NCBI GenBank assembly: GCA_905221605.1
Contig: CAJNDS010002616.1
Location: 8,096 to 72,095, forward strand
Length of the DNA stretch: 64,000 bases
Direction: 5' to 3'
Source: Symbiodinium natans
Lineage: Eukaryota; Sar; Dinophyceae; Suessiales; Symbiodiniaceae
Of the stretch, positions 39,146 through 50,083 are shown in pieces. Under the pieces are notes generated by a model, which worked only from the letters and a program-made list of their open reading frames with translations, was not told the DNA's origin and searched no databases. The stretch's first letter is position 1. Each line of letters opens with the position of its first letter. The translations under genes and the position numbers were made by a program.

Positions 39146-39204
39146 ATAAAAAAAACCTTGCCAAAAGCCCTACAAAATTCCTAAACCCTAAAAACCCTGA
39201 AAAC

Positions 39205-39360
39205 CTAAAGCTTCTCTCTCCTTGTGGAGTAGAACTTCACGTGGGCGCCCTTCGAGAGCGGATGGCGCAGGGCGCACATTGGCACGAGGGTCCGCCGCTG
39301 CTTGCGGACGCCCACCTCGCAGCCGCCACGCTCTCTTGGGACGGCTTCGTCGAGGTTCGT
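39205..39360 (-). CDS. Probable exon
   Basis: Minus frame with NLDEAVPRERGGCEVGVRKQ and PMCALRHPLSKGAHVKFYST. Upstream is a TA-rich microsatellite. Confidence 0.6.
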   Translation of the reverse strand, partial: TNLDEAVPRERGGCEVGVRKQRRTLVPMCALRHPLSKGAHVKFYSTRREKL

Positions 39361-39378
39361 CGAGGTGTTGGGAGTTTC

Positions 39379-39452
39379 CATATCCATATACATATATACA
39401 TATATATATATATATACGTGCCCCATATATTTCTATATATATATATATATGT
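39379..39452 (+). repeat. (TA)n/(CATA)n microsatellite
   Basis: CATATACATATATACATATA runs around CGTGCCCC, the two TA halves mirror each other. Confidence 0.95.
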
Positions 39453-39499
39453 AGAGAGATCTCCCCACATATACACAGCTCTTATATGCTCAGGTATGT

Positions 39500-39570
39500 C
39501 CAAAAATGCACAGATCAACGAGGCAATGCAGCTGCAAAGCTGCACTCTCAAGTCCGCATCCCAGCCCCCG
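39500..39570 (-). CDS. Possible exon, strand uncertain
   Basis: Minus frame WDADLRVQLCSCIASLICAF; plus frame KNAQINEAMQLQSCTLKSAS. Confidence 0.35.
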
Positions 39571-39588
39571 GATTTGGGCTTCAGGGGT

Positions 39589-39741
39589 ACTTGAAGGTTC
39601 ATGGTACTTACTAACCAATTATAACTGGGCTTATAACCCTACTTATACTTGGGATAACCCCTATAAGGCCCTCTAGGGGTATTATAAGTAGGGGTATAAG
39701 TACAGTTATAATTGGTTAGTAAGTACCATGAACCTTCAAGT
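39589..39741. mobile_element. Hairpin MITE family 2, copy 6, nearly perfect palindrome
   Basis: 153 bp. Ends ACTTGAAGGTTCATGGTACT and AGTACCATGAACCTTCAAGT are exact inverse complements and pairing continues through ACTAACCAATTATAACTG to the centre. The youngest-looking family member. Confidence 0.9.
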
Positions 39742-39748
39742 AGCCCTG

Positions 39749-39830
39749 AGTCATATGAAGCGGAGTTTATGTTACTGTTCTTGGTGAGTGGGTCCTTTCT
39801 GAATATTCGCGAGTGGCATAAACCCAGTTT
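39749..39830. mobile_element. Hairpin element family 3, half copy
   Basis: AGTCATATGAAGCGGAGTTT and TTCTTGGTGAGTGGGTC match one end of 47049-47171 in inverse orientation. Confidence 0.5.
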
Positions 39831-39967
39831 TTCTGGGAGGATCCAAAAAGTAGAAATGATACTACTCTTGGGTCATTCTTGGGAACCCTACTTTGTGCTT
39901 TAAACCCCCAAACCCTAAACCCTAAACCCTTTAATAATTCCTAACCCCTAAACCCTAAACCCGGCTT

Positions 39968-40062
39968 CACACAAGTGTTCAAGGCAAGACGCAAGCAAGT
40001 TGTAGCGGGGCAGTGCGTCCACATTGTCGGCGTCGTGCAGTCCTTGGCTGCTCTGCGCGGGT
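39968..40062 (-). CDS. Probable exon
   Basis: Minus frame LHDADNVDALPRYNLLASCL then EHLCEAG; donor GAAGCCGG|GTTTAGGG at the start of a telomeric tract. Confidence 0.6.
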
Positions 40063-40364
40063 ACCCCGAAACCCTAAACCCTAAACCGTTACACCCCCGA
40101 GCCCCGAAGCCCTTTAGGGTTTAGGGTTTCGGGTTTAGGGTTTAAGGGGCTTAGGGCTCTAGGGTTTGGAGGGTTTAGTTGGGCCCCGAAGGTTACTGTG
40201 GCCTTGGAGCTGCTATGTAGGAACCTACCCTAACACTGTACAAACCCTAAATCCTAAACCACCTTGTAAGGCCACATGTATACGCTATAGAGGTACATGG
40301 ACCCTTTGGGGAAGGTAGGGCTTAGGGTCTAGGGTTTAGAGTTAAGGGTTTAGGCTAATGTCCC

Positions 40365-40465
40365 CGACATACGGCAATCGGATGTAAAAGGGCCAGGTGT
40401 CCAGGCCCCTCCACCCTCGCGGGGATATACGCGCGCTGCGACGTCGAGAAGTACCTGGGCCCACG
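40365..40465 (-). CDS. Possible exon
   Basis: Minus frame GPRYFSTSQRAYIPARVEGP; two other frames are open, so weak. Confidence 0.35.
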
Positions 40466-40790
40466 GTGTAACCCCAACCCTCCTAAACCCTCAACCCTAA
40501 ACCCCTCAACTGGGGACCAGCTGATAAGAAACCCTGAGCCCTGTACTCTAAGCCCTCTAAGCCCCTTAAGCCCAGTAAAAGCCCTAAACACTATAAGACA
40601 TGAACTCTGAACCTTAAACCCTGAACCCTAAACCCCAAACCCTAAACCCCAAACCCTAAACCCTTAACCCTAAACCCTGAATCTCCTCAAGCTCCTGAAC
40701 CAACCAAGGCCTCGTCTCCTTTTGGGCTCAGGGGCTAATTAATGGAGCTGTTTTGACTTTGTCAAAGCCTTCGTTCTTCAGTAGTTAGAG

Positions 40791-40860
40791 GAACTAAAGG
40801 CTAACCTTTGGGATTAAAAGGGGATTCTACTACCCCATAAAGGTTAAAGGCTACCTACTC
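40791..40860. repeat. Family 4 dispersed repeat, copy 2
   Basis: GGAACTAAAGGCTAACCTTT and GGATTCTACTACCCC as at 4424; flanking TAGTAGTT/CTACTACTAAGAA may be inverted ends. Confidence 0.6.
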
Positions 40861-41477
40861 TACTACTAAGAAGCTGTCCACTATGTTCCACCCATCAGTC
40901 AGAAAAGACAAGCGCTAAATCTACTATTTGCTTACGAAGCCCCCCCCCCCATAATCCCTCTGTTGCCCCGAGAAGGCAGAATATCTCCAGAATATCTCTG
41001 TTTTGTGGAGGCCTCTTAAGCAGTTGGTAGAAACTCAGAAAGCAACAGAAAGAAATCTGAAGTCAACTGACAAACTACCCTTTTTGTACCTGGCGATATC
41101 AAGCTGCTTTTAATGCAAAGCTACTGCTCCAAAATCCTCAGCCGCAAGGGCAAGGGGGGTTGGGATTTAGGGTTCATAGGCATTAGGAAGTTCTGGGTTT
41201 GGGGTAAGTTAGGATTCTACTCGGATGTCCCTTGTGATAGAGATTCTAAGCTTGAAGCTTGGCAGTGTTTGAAGACGTACACTACCAAACCTTCGAGAAT
41301 CCTCCGCCCTGAATGTGGATTTCCCCCCAAAACTGGGTGCTAAGCACATACTCCAAATTTAGTGGAATCCTCCTTTATAAGGACCATTTCAAGAGGTACC
41401 CTAAACCCTAAACCCTAAACCCTAAACCCTAAACCCTAAACCCAAAACCCTAAACCCAAAACCCAAAACCCAAAACC

Positions 41478-41592
41478 CCTTAAATGCATGAGGCCGGGGA
41501 GCATGACTTCCTCCGCATTCGCGTATGCCTCTTGTAGGCCTGTCCTGAAATAGGCATCGAGGTCGACCTCATGGCAGGTACGGGCGATGTCC
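41478..41592 (-). CDS. Probable exon, very protein-like
   Basis: Minus frame ARTCHEVDLDAYFRTGLQEA and YANAEEVMLPGLMHL. Acidic helix pattern. Flanked by CCCTAAA/CCCAAAA arrays. Confidence 0.65.
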
Positions 41593-41660
41593 GGGTTCGG
41601 GGTTCAGTTGCCCCCTACACCCTAAACCCTAAACCCTATACCCTAAACCCTAAGTCTTAC

Positions 41661-41765
41661 TATTTTAGTCGACATCGTGCTCTCGTCTAGGCGCGGGCTC
41701 CGGACCAAGGATCCTTCAAAGCGCTGTGCTGTCGTTGTGTATGACACTGTTTTGCGGCCTATGTC
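41661..41765 (-). CDS. Probable exon with canonical donor
   Basis: Minus frame TVSYTTTAQRFEGSLVRSPR and LDESTMSTKI; donor AAAATA|GTAAGACTTAGGG. Confidence 0.6.
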
Positions 41766-41814
41766 GGGGCAGGGCTATGACTAACATCGGGGAGGAGGGG
41801 GGGGGGTTAATTGG

Positions 41815-41970
41815 AGGCACCTATCTACTGAGGCTAAGGCCTCCGAATTCGGCCACGCCCTACGCCTAGCAGATCCAAGAAGGACCCTGAGCAGAGGCGT
41901 GTGGATGCATGCATCCAACCCCGGCACTTGCGTGTCCGCATGTGCGCTGCTGCGTGCAGATGCATTCCTG
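41815..41970 (-). CDS. Possible exon, strand uncertain
   Basis: Minus frame GLDACIHTPLLRVLLGSARR; plus frame RHLSTEAKASEFGHALRLAD. Confidence 0.35.
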
Positions 41971-42151
41971 CACATCCTAAACCCTAAACCCTAAACCCGA
42001 AACCCTAAACCCTAAACCCTAAGCCCTGAACGCTATAGACCTCAGTCCCTTGTACTCTAAGCCGTGAGCTGCCAGAGTAGGTTCATCGGCATCGATGTCG
42101 TAGTCCTGTCGAGGAAGTGCTCTGTCTCTGGGGTTAAGTCTTGGACTTAAC

Positions 42152-42386
42152 CTGCAAGTGAGCCTGTGCACCTGTGACAAAAACACTTCCCCTCCAGGTA
42201 TGCTGAAAAACGTTCTGACCTAAACGTTTTGACCGCTTTCGACATTTTTACCGGGGGGCCTCCCAGGTGCTTTCGAAGGCCTGGTTGGCCTTTCCCAAGG
42301 GCCTTTCTTTGGGCTCCCATGGTTTGTGCAGCTTTTTGTTGAGATCTTCGTGCAGTGCCGACTTGTTTAGACAAAGGGCTTTGCAC
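42152..42386 (-). CDS. Probable long exon, basic protein
   Basis: About 78 open codons: QVGTARRSQQKAAQTMGAQR, GQPGLRKHLGGPPVKMSKAV, FSAYLEGKCFCHRCTG. Donor CACTTGCAG|GTTAAG. Strongly basic, with a C-terminal CxCxxC that could bind metal. Confidence 0.65.
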
Positions 42387-42591
42387 ATTCAGAATGGGAT
42401 GCTGTCAAATGCAGAGGTTTCAGAAAATTGAACATCTGGCCCCCAAATACCCTATCACATACAACTTCTATGTCTTCTGTCTCCAAGGCTTGAGAATACG
42501 GTTTGGGGTTTGGGGTTTGGGTTTTAGGGTTTAGGGTTTAGGGTTTGGGGTTTGGGGTTTAGGGTTTAGGGTTTGGGGATAGGCTTTGGGC

Positions 42592-42656
42592 ACTGAATTT
42601 TGTAGCTTCTGATCTGCTTGCAAGTCCCGAAGCCTGGTTTTTCCGCGGCGGGGCTT
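42592..42656 (-). CDS. Probable short exon, possible start
   Basis: Minus frame MKPRRGKTRLRDLQADQKLQ between two TTTAGGG/TTTGGGG arrays. Confidence 0.5.
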
Positions 42657-42666
42657 CATGCCACAG

Positions 42667-42802
42667 GGTTTGGGGTTTAGGGTTTAGGGTTTAGGGTTTG
42701 GGGTTTAGGGTTTAGGGTTTGGGGTTTGGGGTTTAGGGTTTAGGTTTAGGGTTTGGGGTTTAGGGTTTAGGGTTTAGGGTTTGGGGTTTAGGGTTTAGGG
42801 GC
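42667..42802 (+). repeat. TTTAGGG/TTTGGGG alternating array
   Basis: About nineteen units in which every third unit or so is TTTGGGG, a higher-order pattern like that at 53243-53452. Confidence 0.95.
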
Positions 42803-42804
42803 GT

Positions 42805-42965
42805 GTGGTTGTTCAAAAGCAGTGCCCTCCTCCCATCCCTCCCCTTGTAGCACGTGGTTTCAATGTCCCCTGGTATGGAACAAAGGAGGGTCCTGTTATC
42901 GATGTCTGTTCTCACAATCGCCCGGCCGCCGACAAGTCTGTAGCCTCCCCCTGACACCAAATCCC
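42805..42965 (-). CDS. Probable exon, very protein-like
   Basis: Acceptor TTTCTTCAG|GGG, then the minus frame VSGGGYRLVGGRAIVRTDID, NRTLLCSIPGDIETTCYKG and RRALLLNNHT. About 52 codons with a mixed beta pattern. No family recognised. Confidence 0.7.
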
Positions 42966-43030
42966 CTGAAGAAACTCATTTTGCAACCTCAAGCAGCGAC
43001 AAGAAAACAAAAGCTTAACCCCTCCCTGGC

Positions 43031-43128
43031 CCTAAACCCTAAACCCTAAACCCTAAACCCTAAACCCTAAACCCTAAACCCTAAACCCTAAACCCTAAAC
43101 CCTAAACCCTAAACCCTAAACCCTAAAC
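43031..43128 (+). repeat. CCCTAAA array, 14 units
   Basis: 98 bp of perfect repeat between the exons at 42805-42965 and 43140-43221. Confidence 0.97.
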
Positions 43129-43139
43129 AGCGAATCCTA

Positions 43140-43221
43140 AAACGGAAACAGGTGCAGGGTCCTCGTAGAGAGGGTCCTCCCACCCTGGTATCGTGGCATC
43201 CGCTTCCTCCATGCCGTCCTC
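43140..43221 (-). CDS. Probable exon, acidic
   Basis: Acceptor ATCCTTGAG|GAGG, minus frame EDGMEEADATIPGWEDPLYE and DPAPVSVL. Confidence 0.65.
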
Positions 43222-43369
43222 CTCAAGGATCCCTAAACCCTAAGAACCGAAACAACCCCTAAACCCTAAACCCTGAACCCTAAACTCTAAACCCTAAACC
43301 CTAAACCCTGAACCCTAAACCCTAAACCCTAAACCCTAAACCCTAAACCCTTGACTCTGCCCCAAGCCA

Positions 43370-43412
43370 GAAACACGCAGGCTGCCGCCTTGGTAACCAC
43401 AATGAACTGCGG
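43370..43412 (-). CDS. Probable short exon
   Basis: Minus frame PQFIVVTKAAACVFLAWGR, hydrophobic. Confidence 0.5.
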
Positions 43413-44287
43413 TTTAGGGTGTAGGGTTTAGGCTTTAGGGTTTGGGGCTTGGTGTTTAGGGTGAAGAAGGAGTGAGTTTTAGGGATTCGGAACCATCAAC
43501 CTATTCAGCCCGGAACCAGTTCAACCCGCACCCGTTATACCCCAAACCTCTTTAACCTCAACCCTACATCACACCTGAAGCCTACACTTCCTACAACTTA
43601 CCCTAAACTCCAAACCTCTTCTTCAGAGTGGATCGGGCTTTTGGACTTCTTCAAATGGTTCTGGGTGTATTGGGTTCTAAGTTGAGGGTGCGGGGTTTAG
43701 GGCCACATGCAGGGGTGTAAGAGGAGCACCTGCGCCCCTAACATCCAAAAATGCTCAGATCAAGGCCCCCTGACAATCTCACACCGCGTAGTTTTTGGGT
43801 TCGAAGGGCTCGTGGGCTGAAAGGCTTGTAGGCTGCGTGCTTTCGTTCACACCTCCCCAAACCCTTGCAACAGGACCCTCACTCAAAACCCAAAACCCTG
43901 ACAACACACCCCCCCCCCTCCCCGAAACCCTCTAGCCTCTACCCTAAACCCTAAAAAAAGAGATAAACAAACAACAAGAAAAGCACGAGGCCCTTAGGGC
44001 GAGGATCTGTAGACAAGGGAATCCTTTCTTGTTCTGAGATTCCCTCAATGCGAAGTTCTAGACTCCCTAAACCTTTGGGTCCCTCCCTCAGGGTTTTAGG
44101 CTTCAGGGTGTAGGGTTTACGGCTTCAAGGTTTAGGGTTCAGGGCTTAGGAGTTCAGTTTAAGGTTTAGGGTTTAGGGTTTAGGGCTTGGGGTTTAGGGT
44201 TTAGGGTTTAGGGTTTAGGCTCCAGGGTTTAGGGTTTAAGGTTTAGGGTTTAGGGTTTAGGGTTCAGGGTTTAGGGTTCAGGGTTTA

Positions 44288-44353
44288 GGGGCCTCCAGAT
44301 TGAAGTGCGACTTCGTCTCGGCCAGGCGCCTCAGGGTGTCCTGAGCTTGGCCC
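44288..44353 (-). CDS. Probable short exon
   Basis: Minus frame GQAQDTLRRLAETKSHFNLE, a clear amphipathic helix; telomeric arrays on both sides. Confidence 0.55.
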
Positions 44354-44520
44354 TAAACCCTAAACCCTAAACCCGAAACCCCAAACCCTAAACCCTAGCC
44401 CTAAACCACAATGTCTCAGGTTCAGGGTTGAGGAGCAAGGTTGGGGGGCTTTGTGGTTGCAGGCGTTGAAGATGACTTTGTTGCTCTGCCTTGCTTTCCT
44501 TTCAGGGGGGGGGGGAGGAT

Positions 44521-44606
44521 GCACACACACACACACATCTATTTTCTATATAACTATACTAATATATATATATATAAAGATACATATATATATATATATA
44601 TATACG
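44521..44606 (+). repeat. (CA)n then (TA)n microsatellite
   Basis: CACACACACACACA, then ATATATATATATATA with ACGTATATGA. Confidence 0.95.
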
Positions 44607-44879
44607 TATATGATCCCAGTTCTCGGTTCGCCAGCCCCCACCCCCACCCCAAACCCTAAACATCCCTAAACCTTAAACCTTAAACCCTACACCTTAAACC
44701 CTAAAACTTAAACCCTACAGCTTAAACCCTAAAACTTAAACCCTACAGCTTAGACCCCAAACCCTGACCCCCCAACCACGCCGCGGGGGAGGGGAAGGGG
44801 GGGGGGGGGGTAGGGGCCACCTTTCGAGGGGGTGGGTGGGCGGCCGCGCCGGCGTCATGTGTAGGATACACCTGGTTAT

Positions 44880-44956
44880 ACATACATATATAGCTCTATG
44901 TGTATGTATATATATATATGTATATGTATGTGTATATGTAGATGTACATGTATATG
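44880..44956 (+). repeat. (CATA)n/(TATG)n microsatellite
   Basis: CATACATATATAGCTCTATG then GTATATATATATATGTATAT. Confidence 0.95.
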
Positions 44957-45539
44957 GTGCCCCCCCCCCCGTACCTCAAGCTTCTTGGTTTGAGGGTCGG
45001 GGGAGAGGGGTTGTCACTACATACTCACACACCGATACTTTACGCGTGAGAGTGAGATGCCGGGGCTCTAGGGCTTGTTACGGCCTGTTGACGATCCATC
45101 GAAAATTGGGCCTCTGGCTTTCAACAGGACTGGGACCAAAAAACACGTCGGTCGACAGGATGAAGAATTGCCACTGCGTTGAAGCCTGTTTTCCTTGGGA
45201 TACACGACTTGCTGCTTGTTGCTGCTGTTGCGAAAGCAAAGCAATGAAACGGCGGCAAGTTAAGGTGTCACAAAGGCTGCGTCCGACCCAGAACCCTAAA
45301 GCCGAACCCTCTAAACCAACAAGGTAAACGAAGTCAACACGTCCCGACTACTGCGGGCCGTGCAGCGACGAGCATTTTCTGCAGGACCAGGGTATTCAAA
45401 TCGATTTTAAGTCATCTCCAAGACGCGATTTCAAAAACAACTAAAATCGAGTTAAATTGATTTGGTAGCCGAGTCAAGAAAATCTGGAAGCCAGCATTAA
45501 AATCGAGAGGTACCGGAGGGGGAGCGGGGTGGCATACAA

Positions 45540-45630
45540 GTATATGTGTATATACATATATATATATGGAAAGATATATGCGCAGACACTTTCAATATGG
45601 GTGTACATACATATATGTATATTTTTCATG
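45540..45630 (+). repeat. (TATA/CATA) microsatellite
   Basis: TATATGTGTATATACATATA and ACATACATATATGTATATTT; palindromic character. Confidence 0.9.
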
Positions 45631-45689
45631 TGTCAGTAACCGAACACAGGACAAAAGTGTACCTTTGTGTCTGCTAAGCAGCTTTCCGC

Positions 45690-45762
45690 TCCGAGGACTG
45701 CCTTGAAACCGCGGAGTCGCCTGTCTTGGTCCGGACGACCTGCGCGAACCACTTTATGGTGG
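45690..45762 (-). CDS. Probable exon
   Basis: Minus frame TIKWFAQVVRTKTGDSAVSR then QSSERKAA; adjacent to a TTTAGGG tract. Confidence 0.5.
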
Positions 45763-45851
45763 GGTTTAGGGTTTAGGGTTTGGGTTTAGGGTTTAGGGTT
45801 TAGGTTTAGGGGCTTAGGGTTTAGGGGCTTAGGGTTTAGGGGCTTAGGGTT

Positions 45852-46048
45852 TAGGGCTTGTGTTGCCAGGGTTGTCTTCGCCCAGATTTCAAAATGGGGT
45901 TCTTGCCGGGCATAAGCGCGGTGCGGGGCTGTGTTTGGGCTCCCAATAACTTTCGATCTCGAAGCGTTTTGAGGGCATTTATTGGAGGCATTCCAGCGTC
46001 TTCTGAGTCCGGCGACGCTTCCCGCCTCCCCCTCCAAGTACCCAACTT
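45852..46048 (-). CDS. Probable exon
   Basis: About 64 minus-strand codons: RREASPDSEDAGMPPINALK, TLRDRKLLGAQTQPRTALMP, KNPILKSGRRQPWQ. The plus frame is also open; minus preferred. Confidence 0.5.
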
Positions 46049-46737
46049 TTCAAAAAACTGGTCCGACCAGAACTTGGTGCAAATTGAGGGAGGGGTAACC
46101 CGGGGTAACCCTAAATCTCAAACAACTCTAGAGCTTGGCTGGGTTTCGGAGGGGTCTCGTCAAAAGAAGGGCGGGGCTTAGTATTTGGAGGAGAGGGTTA
46201 CGGAGCACATGACTTGTTCGATTTCTCCCCTTAGGCGTGTCCTGCATATGGAGCCATCTTATCTCTAACATCCCACCGTCTCTAGCTGTTCTTACATCTT
46301 TCAAAGGTTCAACTTTCTACTAGGTGAACACGTTCGTTTCGTTGGCATCGCGCAAAGCATCTGCACCGATTGTCGCATCGAATGCATTGTTTCTGAGTGC
46401 TCATGTGCCGCTGCGAATTTTCACGTGACTGCTTTTTATCACAGCTGGGGGGTTTAGGGTTTAGGGTTTATCCGGTGCTCAGCTGAAGGGGTTCACAAGG
46501 TTTTGCCTGTGTGCTTAAAGGCCCTCAGCACCAAACTGTTTTTTTGCAGGGTTTAGGGTTTAGGGTTTAGGGTTGAGGGTTGAGGGTTTAGGGTGTTCTA
46601 TAAGGGTTTGCTTAAGAGCTTCTTGGCGTTGCTAGGGATAGGTGGCGTATTTGGGGGACTTCTTCGAGTGCTTCGTCGGGGGGGAAAGTTTGGGTTCCCC
46701 AAGCCCTAAACCCTAAACCCTAAACCCCAAACCCAAA

Positions 46738-46826
46738 CCCTAAACCCTAAACCCTAAACCCTAAACCCTAAACCCTAAACCCTAAACCCTAAACCCTAAA
46801 CCCTAAACCCTAAACCCTAAACCCTA
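46738..46826 (+). repeat. CCCTAAA array, 12 units
   Basis: Perfect array ending just before the stop of the exon at 46838. Confidence 0.97.
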
Positions 46827-46837
46827 ACTTTGAAGGA

Positions 46838-46912
46838 TCAAACAGACCCCGCCTGGCGCTGGTCGGTCCAGCTGACGTCTGTCTTGACGGACTTTCGGGA
46901 GTAGTCCTGGTC
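46838..46912 (-). CDS. Probable (possibly last) exon
   Basis: Acceptor CCCTTCATCAAG|GACC, minus frame DQDYSRKSVKTDVSWTDQRQ then AGSV and TGA at 46838-46840. Confidence 0.65.
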   Translation of the reverse strand, partial: DQDYSRKSVKTDVSWTDQRQAGSV

Positions 46913-47048
46913 CTTGATGAAGGGTTTAGGGTTTAGGGTTTCGGGCTTCTAGGCTCCAGTTGCCTAACTATAGCGTTCTGAACTCACCCAGCGCAGTCGG
47001 CACTTCTTGGGCTTTAGGTGCATGAGAAAAGCCCAAATCCCTAAACCC

Positions 47049-47171
47049 AAATGAAGTAGGGTACATATTCCTAAACCCCCAAAAGGACACCCGGTATATA
47101 CACTCACCAAATTCCAAAAAAGAACCTTATGTACACTCACCAAGAACAGAAACATAAACCCTGCTTCATAT
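47049..47171. mobile_element. Hairpin element family 3, copy 2
   Basis: GAAGTAGGGTACATATTCCT on the left, ACATAAACCCTGCTTCATAT on the right; the interior matches 7673-7801 (CCCCCAAAAGGACACC, GTGTACACTCACCA / TATGTACACTCACCA). Confidence 0.65.
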
Positions 47172-47462
47172 GTGTCTGGGACCTGAGCTTTCCCCCAAAA
47201 AACCCTGGAAGGGGACAGACCCTTGCTGGATTGAGTGACGCTTAGAATGCGCCCACGCCCAGGTTTAGTGTTCGGGGGTTTAGGTCTTAGGGTTTGGAGT
47301 TTAGGGTTCAGGGCTTAGAGTTTAGGGTTCAGGGACAAGAGTTAAGGGTTTAGGGTTTGGGGCTTAAACCCTACTGTGTATGTGTGTATATATATGTATT
47401 CACAGCGGGCTAAGGGTGCTACTGGAGTATCCCAAAAGCCCTACAACAAAAAACAATCTCCA

Positions 47463-47556
47463 GCCGAAGAGCGCCAAGGTCTTCCAGCATCTCGCCGGCG
47501 AGGTCCCACTTGACCAGGACTTTCGTCGGGGCCTCTGCCACTTGGTAGCCCATGTT
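47463..47556 (-). CDS. Probable exon, possible start
   Basis: Minus frame MGYQVAEAPTKVLVKWDLAG then EMLEDLGALRL; next to the 12-unit TTTAGGG array at 47567. Confidence 0.6.
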
Positions 47557-47566
47557 ACAATTTAGG

Positions 47567-47653
47567 GGGTTTAGGGTTTAGGGTTTAGGGTTTAGGGTTT
47601 AGGGTTTAGGGTTTAGGGTTTAGGGTTTAGGGTTTAGGGTTTAGGGTTTAGGG
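47567..47653 (+). repeat. TTTAGGG array, 12 units
   Basis: Perfect array. Confidence 0.97.
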
Positions 47654-48008
47654 TGTCCAGCTTAGAATAGGGGCACCCCTTATTTGGGGCTGGCTACTTT
47701 GTAAGGCAACCTCGAACCGAAACAAGCGACAAGGGGGACCACTGGGCTCCCAAGGCCAAAGGGACTCTCTCTACCTTGGAACCCATGCATTTTGAGCAGC
47801 AACCCTGTAGCCCTGCAGGGGTCAGAATAATAAGGCCTCATAATTGTATGAGTTCTTCATACTCCGTTTCTCACTCTGGGTAATCATCGATTTTTGTTGG
47901 GGGGGGGGGGGGTTTCGATTCTTCTCCTTCTGTGTCCTCCTTTTGCCTTGAGGGGGGAAGCTCTCGGCCCTAAACCCTGCAAAAGCAAAGAACTCTAGAA
48001 CTCTAGAT

Positions 48009-48094
48009 GAACCCTCTAAACCCTCTAAACCCTCTAAACCCTCTGAACCCTCTGAACCCTGTAAACCCTCTAAACCCTCTAAACCCTCTAAACC
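48009..48094 (+). repeat. 9-bp CCCTCTAAA array
   Basis: About nine units of CCCTCTAAA/CCCTCTGAA (TTTAGAGGG), a telomere-like 9-mer. Confidence 0.9.
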
Positions 48095-48317
48095 CCACAA
48101 AGGCTTCAGGGCTTGGGCTTGCAGGCTGCAGAGGTGAAGGGTTTCTGGCGGCAGTCGCTTCGTCATTTTTGCTTTTCAATCCTTTCAGAAGCCTCTTAGA
48201 AGTTTGGGGTTTAGGGTTTAGGGCTAGGGCTTAGGGTTTAGGGTTTAAGGTTTAGGGTTTCGGGTTTAGGCTTTAAGGTTTAGGGTTTAGCCCCCAACGG
48301 AGCCCCCCCCCCCCCTC

Positions 48318-48408
48318 CCTTCTCTCTGCCTTGCGCATGGGCGAGCCGCCAGAGAGAGATCGGGTCAGCGTTTTTGCCTCGGTTTTCCGAGGCTCCCCTT
48401 GCGGTTTA
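48318..48408 (-). CDS. Probable exon, basic
   Basis: Minus frame EPRKTEAKTLTRSLSGGSPM then RKAERRE; phosphosite-like, disordered. Confidence 0.55.
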
Positions 48409-48837
48409 GGGTTTAGGGTTTGGGGTTTAGGGTCTAGGGTTGGGGTTTGGGGTTTAGGGTTTGGGGTTTAGGGAGATAGCGCAAGGAAGCCTCAACAAAG
48501 AGGAACAACGAACTATTCGCAATTGCCTCGGCGTCTTAATCCTATAAACCCTATGACGGAAAAGGTGGCTTTCTTGGGCTTTGAGGCTGAGCAGATTCCT
48601 GTGCATCTTCAGGCTTCGGAATTCTTAGGGGGAACCCTCAGCTATACCTTAAACCCTAAACCCTAAAACCGTAAGCCTTAAGCACTACTCAGGCCTCACA
48701 CGCAGGACTTCGAAATTTTGCCGGGGGGGGCTTCAGGGCTTGCCTTTGAAAACTTCGCTCCAGACCCTCAACTCGTAAGAAAGAAAACGTTTAGGCTTTA
48801 CAGGGTCTTGGGTGAATAGAGTTTGGGGTTTAGGGTT

Positions 48838-49225
48838 TAAGGTTTAGGGTGTTCACGTAGGGTTTTTAGGGTTTCTTAGGGTGTTAATAGGGTTCATAGG
48901 GTTTACAGGGTTTTGCAGGGCTTAGAGGGTTGCTAGGGTTGATAGGGTGTACATTTTAGGATTGACAGGGCTAAGATTCTAGGATTTGCAGGGTTGATGG
49001 GTTTATAGGGCTGATGGGGTTTATTTTCTAGGGCTTTTAGGGTTGGTATTATGGGGGTTGCTAAGGTATTTATGGTCCCAGGGTTCATAGGGATCATACT
49101 ATTTAGGGTTTACGGGGTTGATGGGGCTTATCGTGTTTAAAGGGATTGATCGGGTTTATTTTACAGGGTTGATAGGGCTTGTAGGGTTTACGGCGTTGAT
49201 GCTACAGGGTTTGTAGGGTTGATCG
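48838..49225 (+). repeat. Degenerate GGGTTT-based tract
   Basis: Nearly 400 bp of AGGGTTNATAGGGTTN-type sequence with no gene; an old, decayed telomeric or 9-mer array. Confidence 0.8.
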
Positions 49226-49332
49226 GATGGCCCTCGGCTTCCTCCAACCGCTTAGCATCTAAACTTATGGACCCTACTCGGGGGTTTAGGGTTTAGGGTT
49301 TCGGGTTCAGGGCTCAGGGCCTTGGGTTTTAG

Positions 49333-49435
49333 GGCTTTACGGACTTCTTCTGCTTTGGCAGGAAGTCGCTGCAGCTACGACACTTCGTAGCACTAGTTGT
49401 CCCAGGCAAACCAAGGAAGGAACCTGCACCCGAAA
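49333..49435 (-). CDS. Possible exon, strand uncertain
   Basis: Minus frame SFLGLPGTTSATKCRSCSDF; plus frame DFFCFGRKSLQLRHFVALVV. Confidence 0.4.
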
Positions 49436-49794
49436 CTCTAAATCCTAAATCCAAAACCCTAGATTCCGGCGTTGATAGGGGAACATAACCTGCTCACCGG
49501 TGTGGGGTCCTAGTCCAAGTCGGCTCAGAAATCCATCGCACCCTGCATCCTAAACTGGAAAAACCCTGCACCCTAAACCCTATGAGGCCGAAGAAGCACC
49601 AAAGCCCCCTAAACCCTCAACCCTAAACCCTCAACCCTCAAGCCCCAACCCCTAAACCCTACAAGCCCCATGGCCTCTAAGCCCTACAAGCGCCGCAGCA
49701 CTTCCTGGAAAGGTGGGGGGCCTCCCTCTTCCAAAACTCCAACGTCGGGAGCACCCCTAGGGTTTAGGGTTTAGGCGGTTTAGGGCTTAGGGCA

Positions 49795-50025
49795 ATTGAT
49801 GGCCTTCGAAGCTTCGAAAGACTGTACCACTTGGCCCTTCCCACGGCCCTTCTGCTGCCAAGCCTTCTTTGACACTCCCCGTAGATGCCCATCGGCAAGG
49901 AGCCTATGGCATCAGCCTCCTTCTCGCTGGCGAAGACGAGCATGCCCCAGGTCAAAGGTTGCAGCTCACCAAACCGAGGATGCCCAGTTGCGGAGGTCCT
50001 CGGGTGCCAGCCAGTTCGGCCCTCT
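49795..50025 (-). CDS. Probable long exon
   Basis: About 75 minus codons: GHPRFGELQPLTWGMLVFAS, EKEADAIGSLPMGIYGECQR, RAVGRAKWYSLSKLRRPS. One of the longest host exons; no family recognised. Confidence 0.65.
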
Positions 50026-50083
50026 AGACCCGACAAACTCTACGACCACTACCAAGCCCCTTAACCCTATCAACCCTGCAGAC

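Noticed and set aside
44836-45327. 163-codon plus-strand protein
   Set aside because: The first third is (TATG)n microsatellite and poly-C; the rest has no splice or start support.
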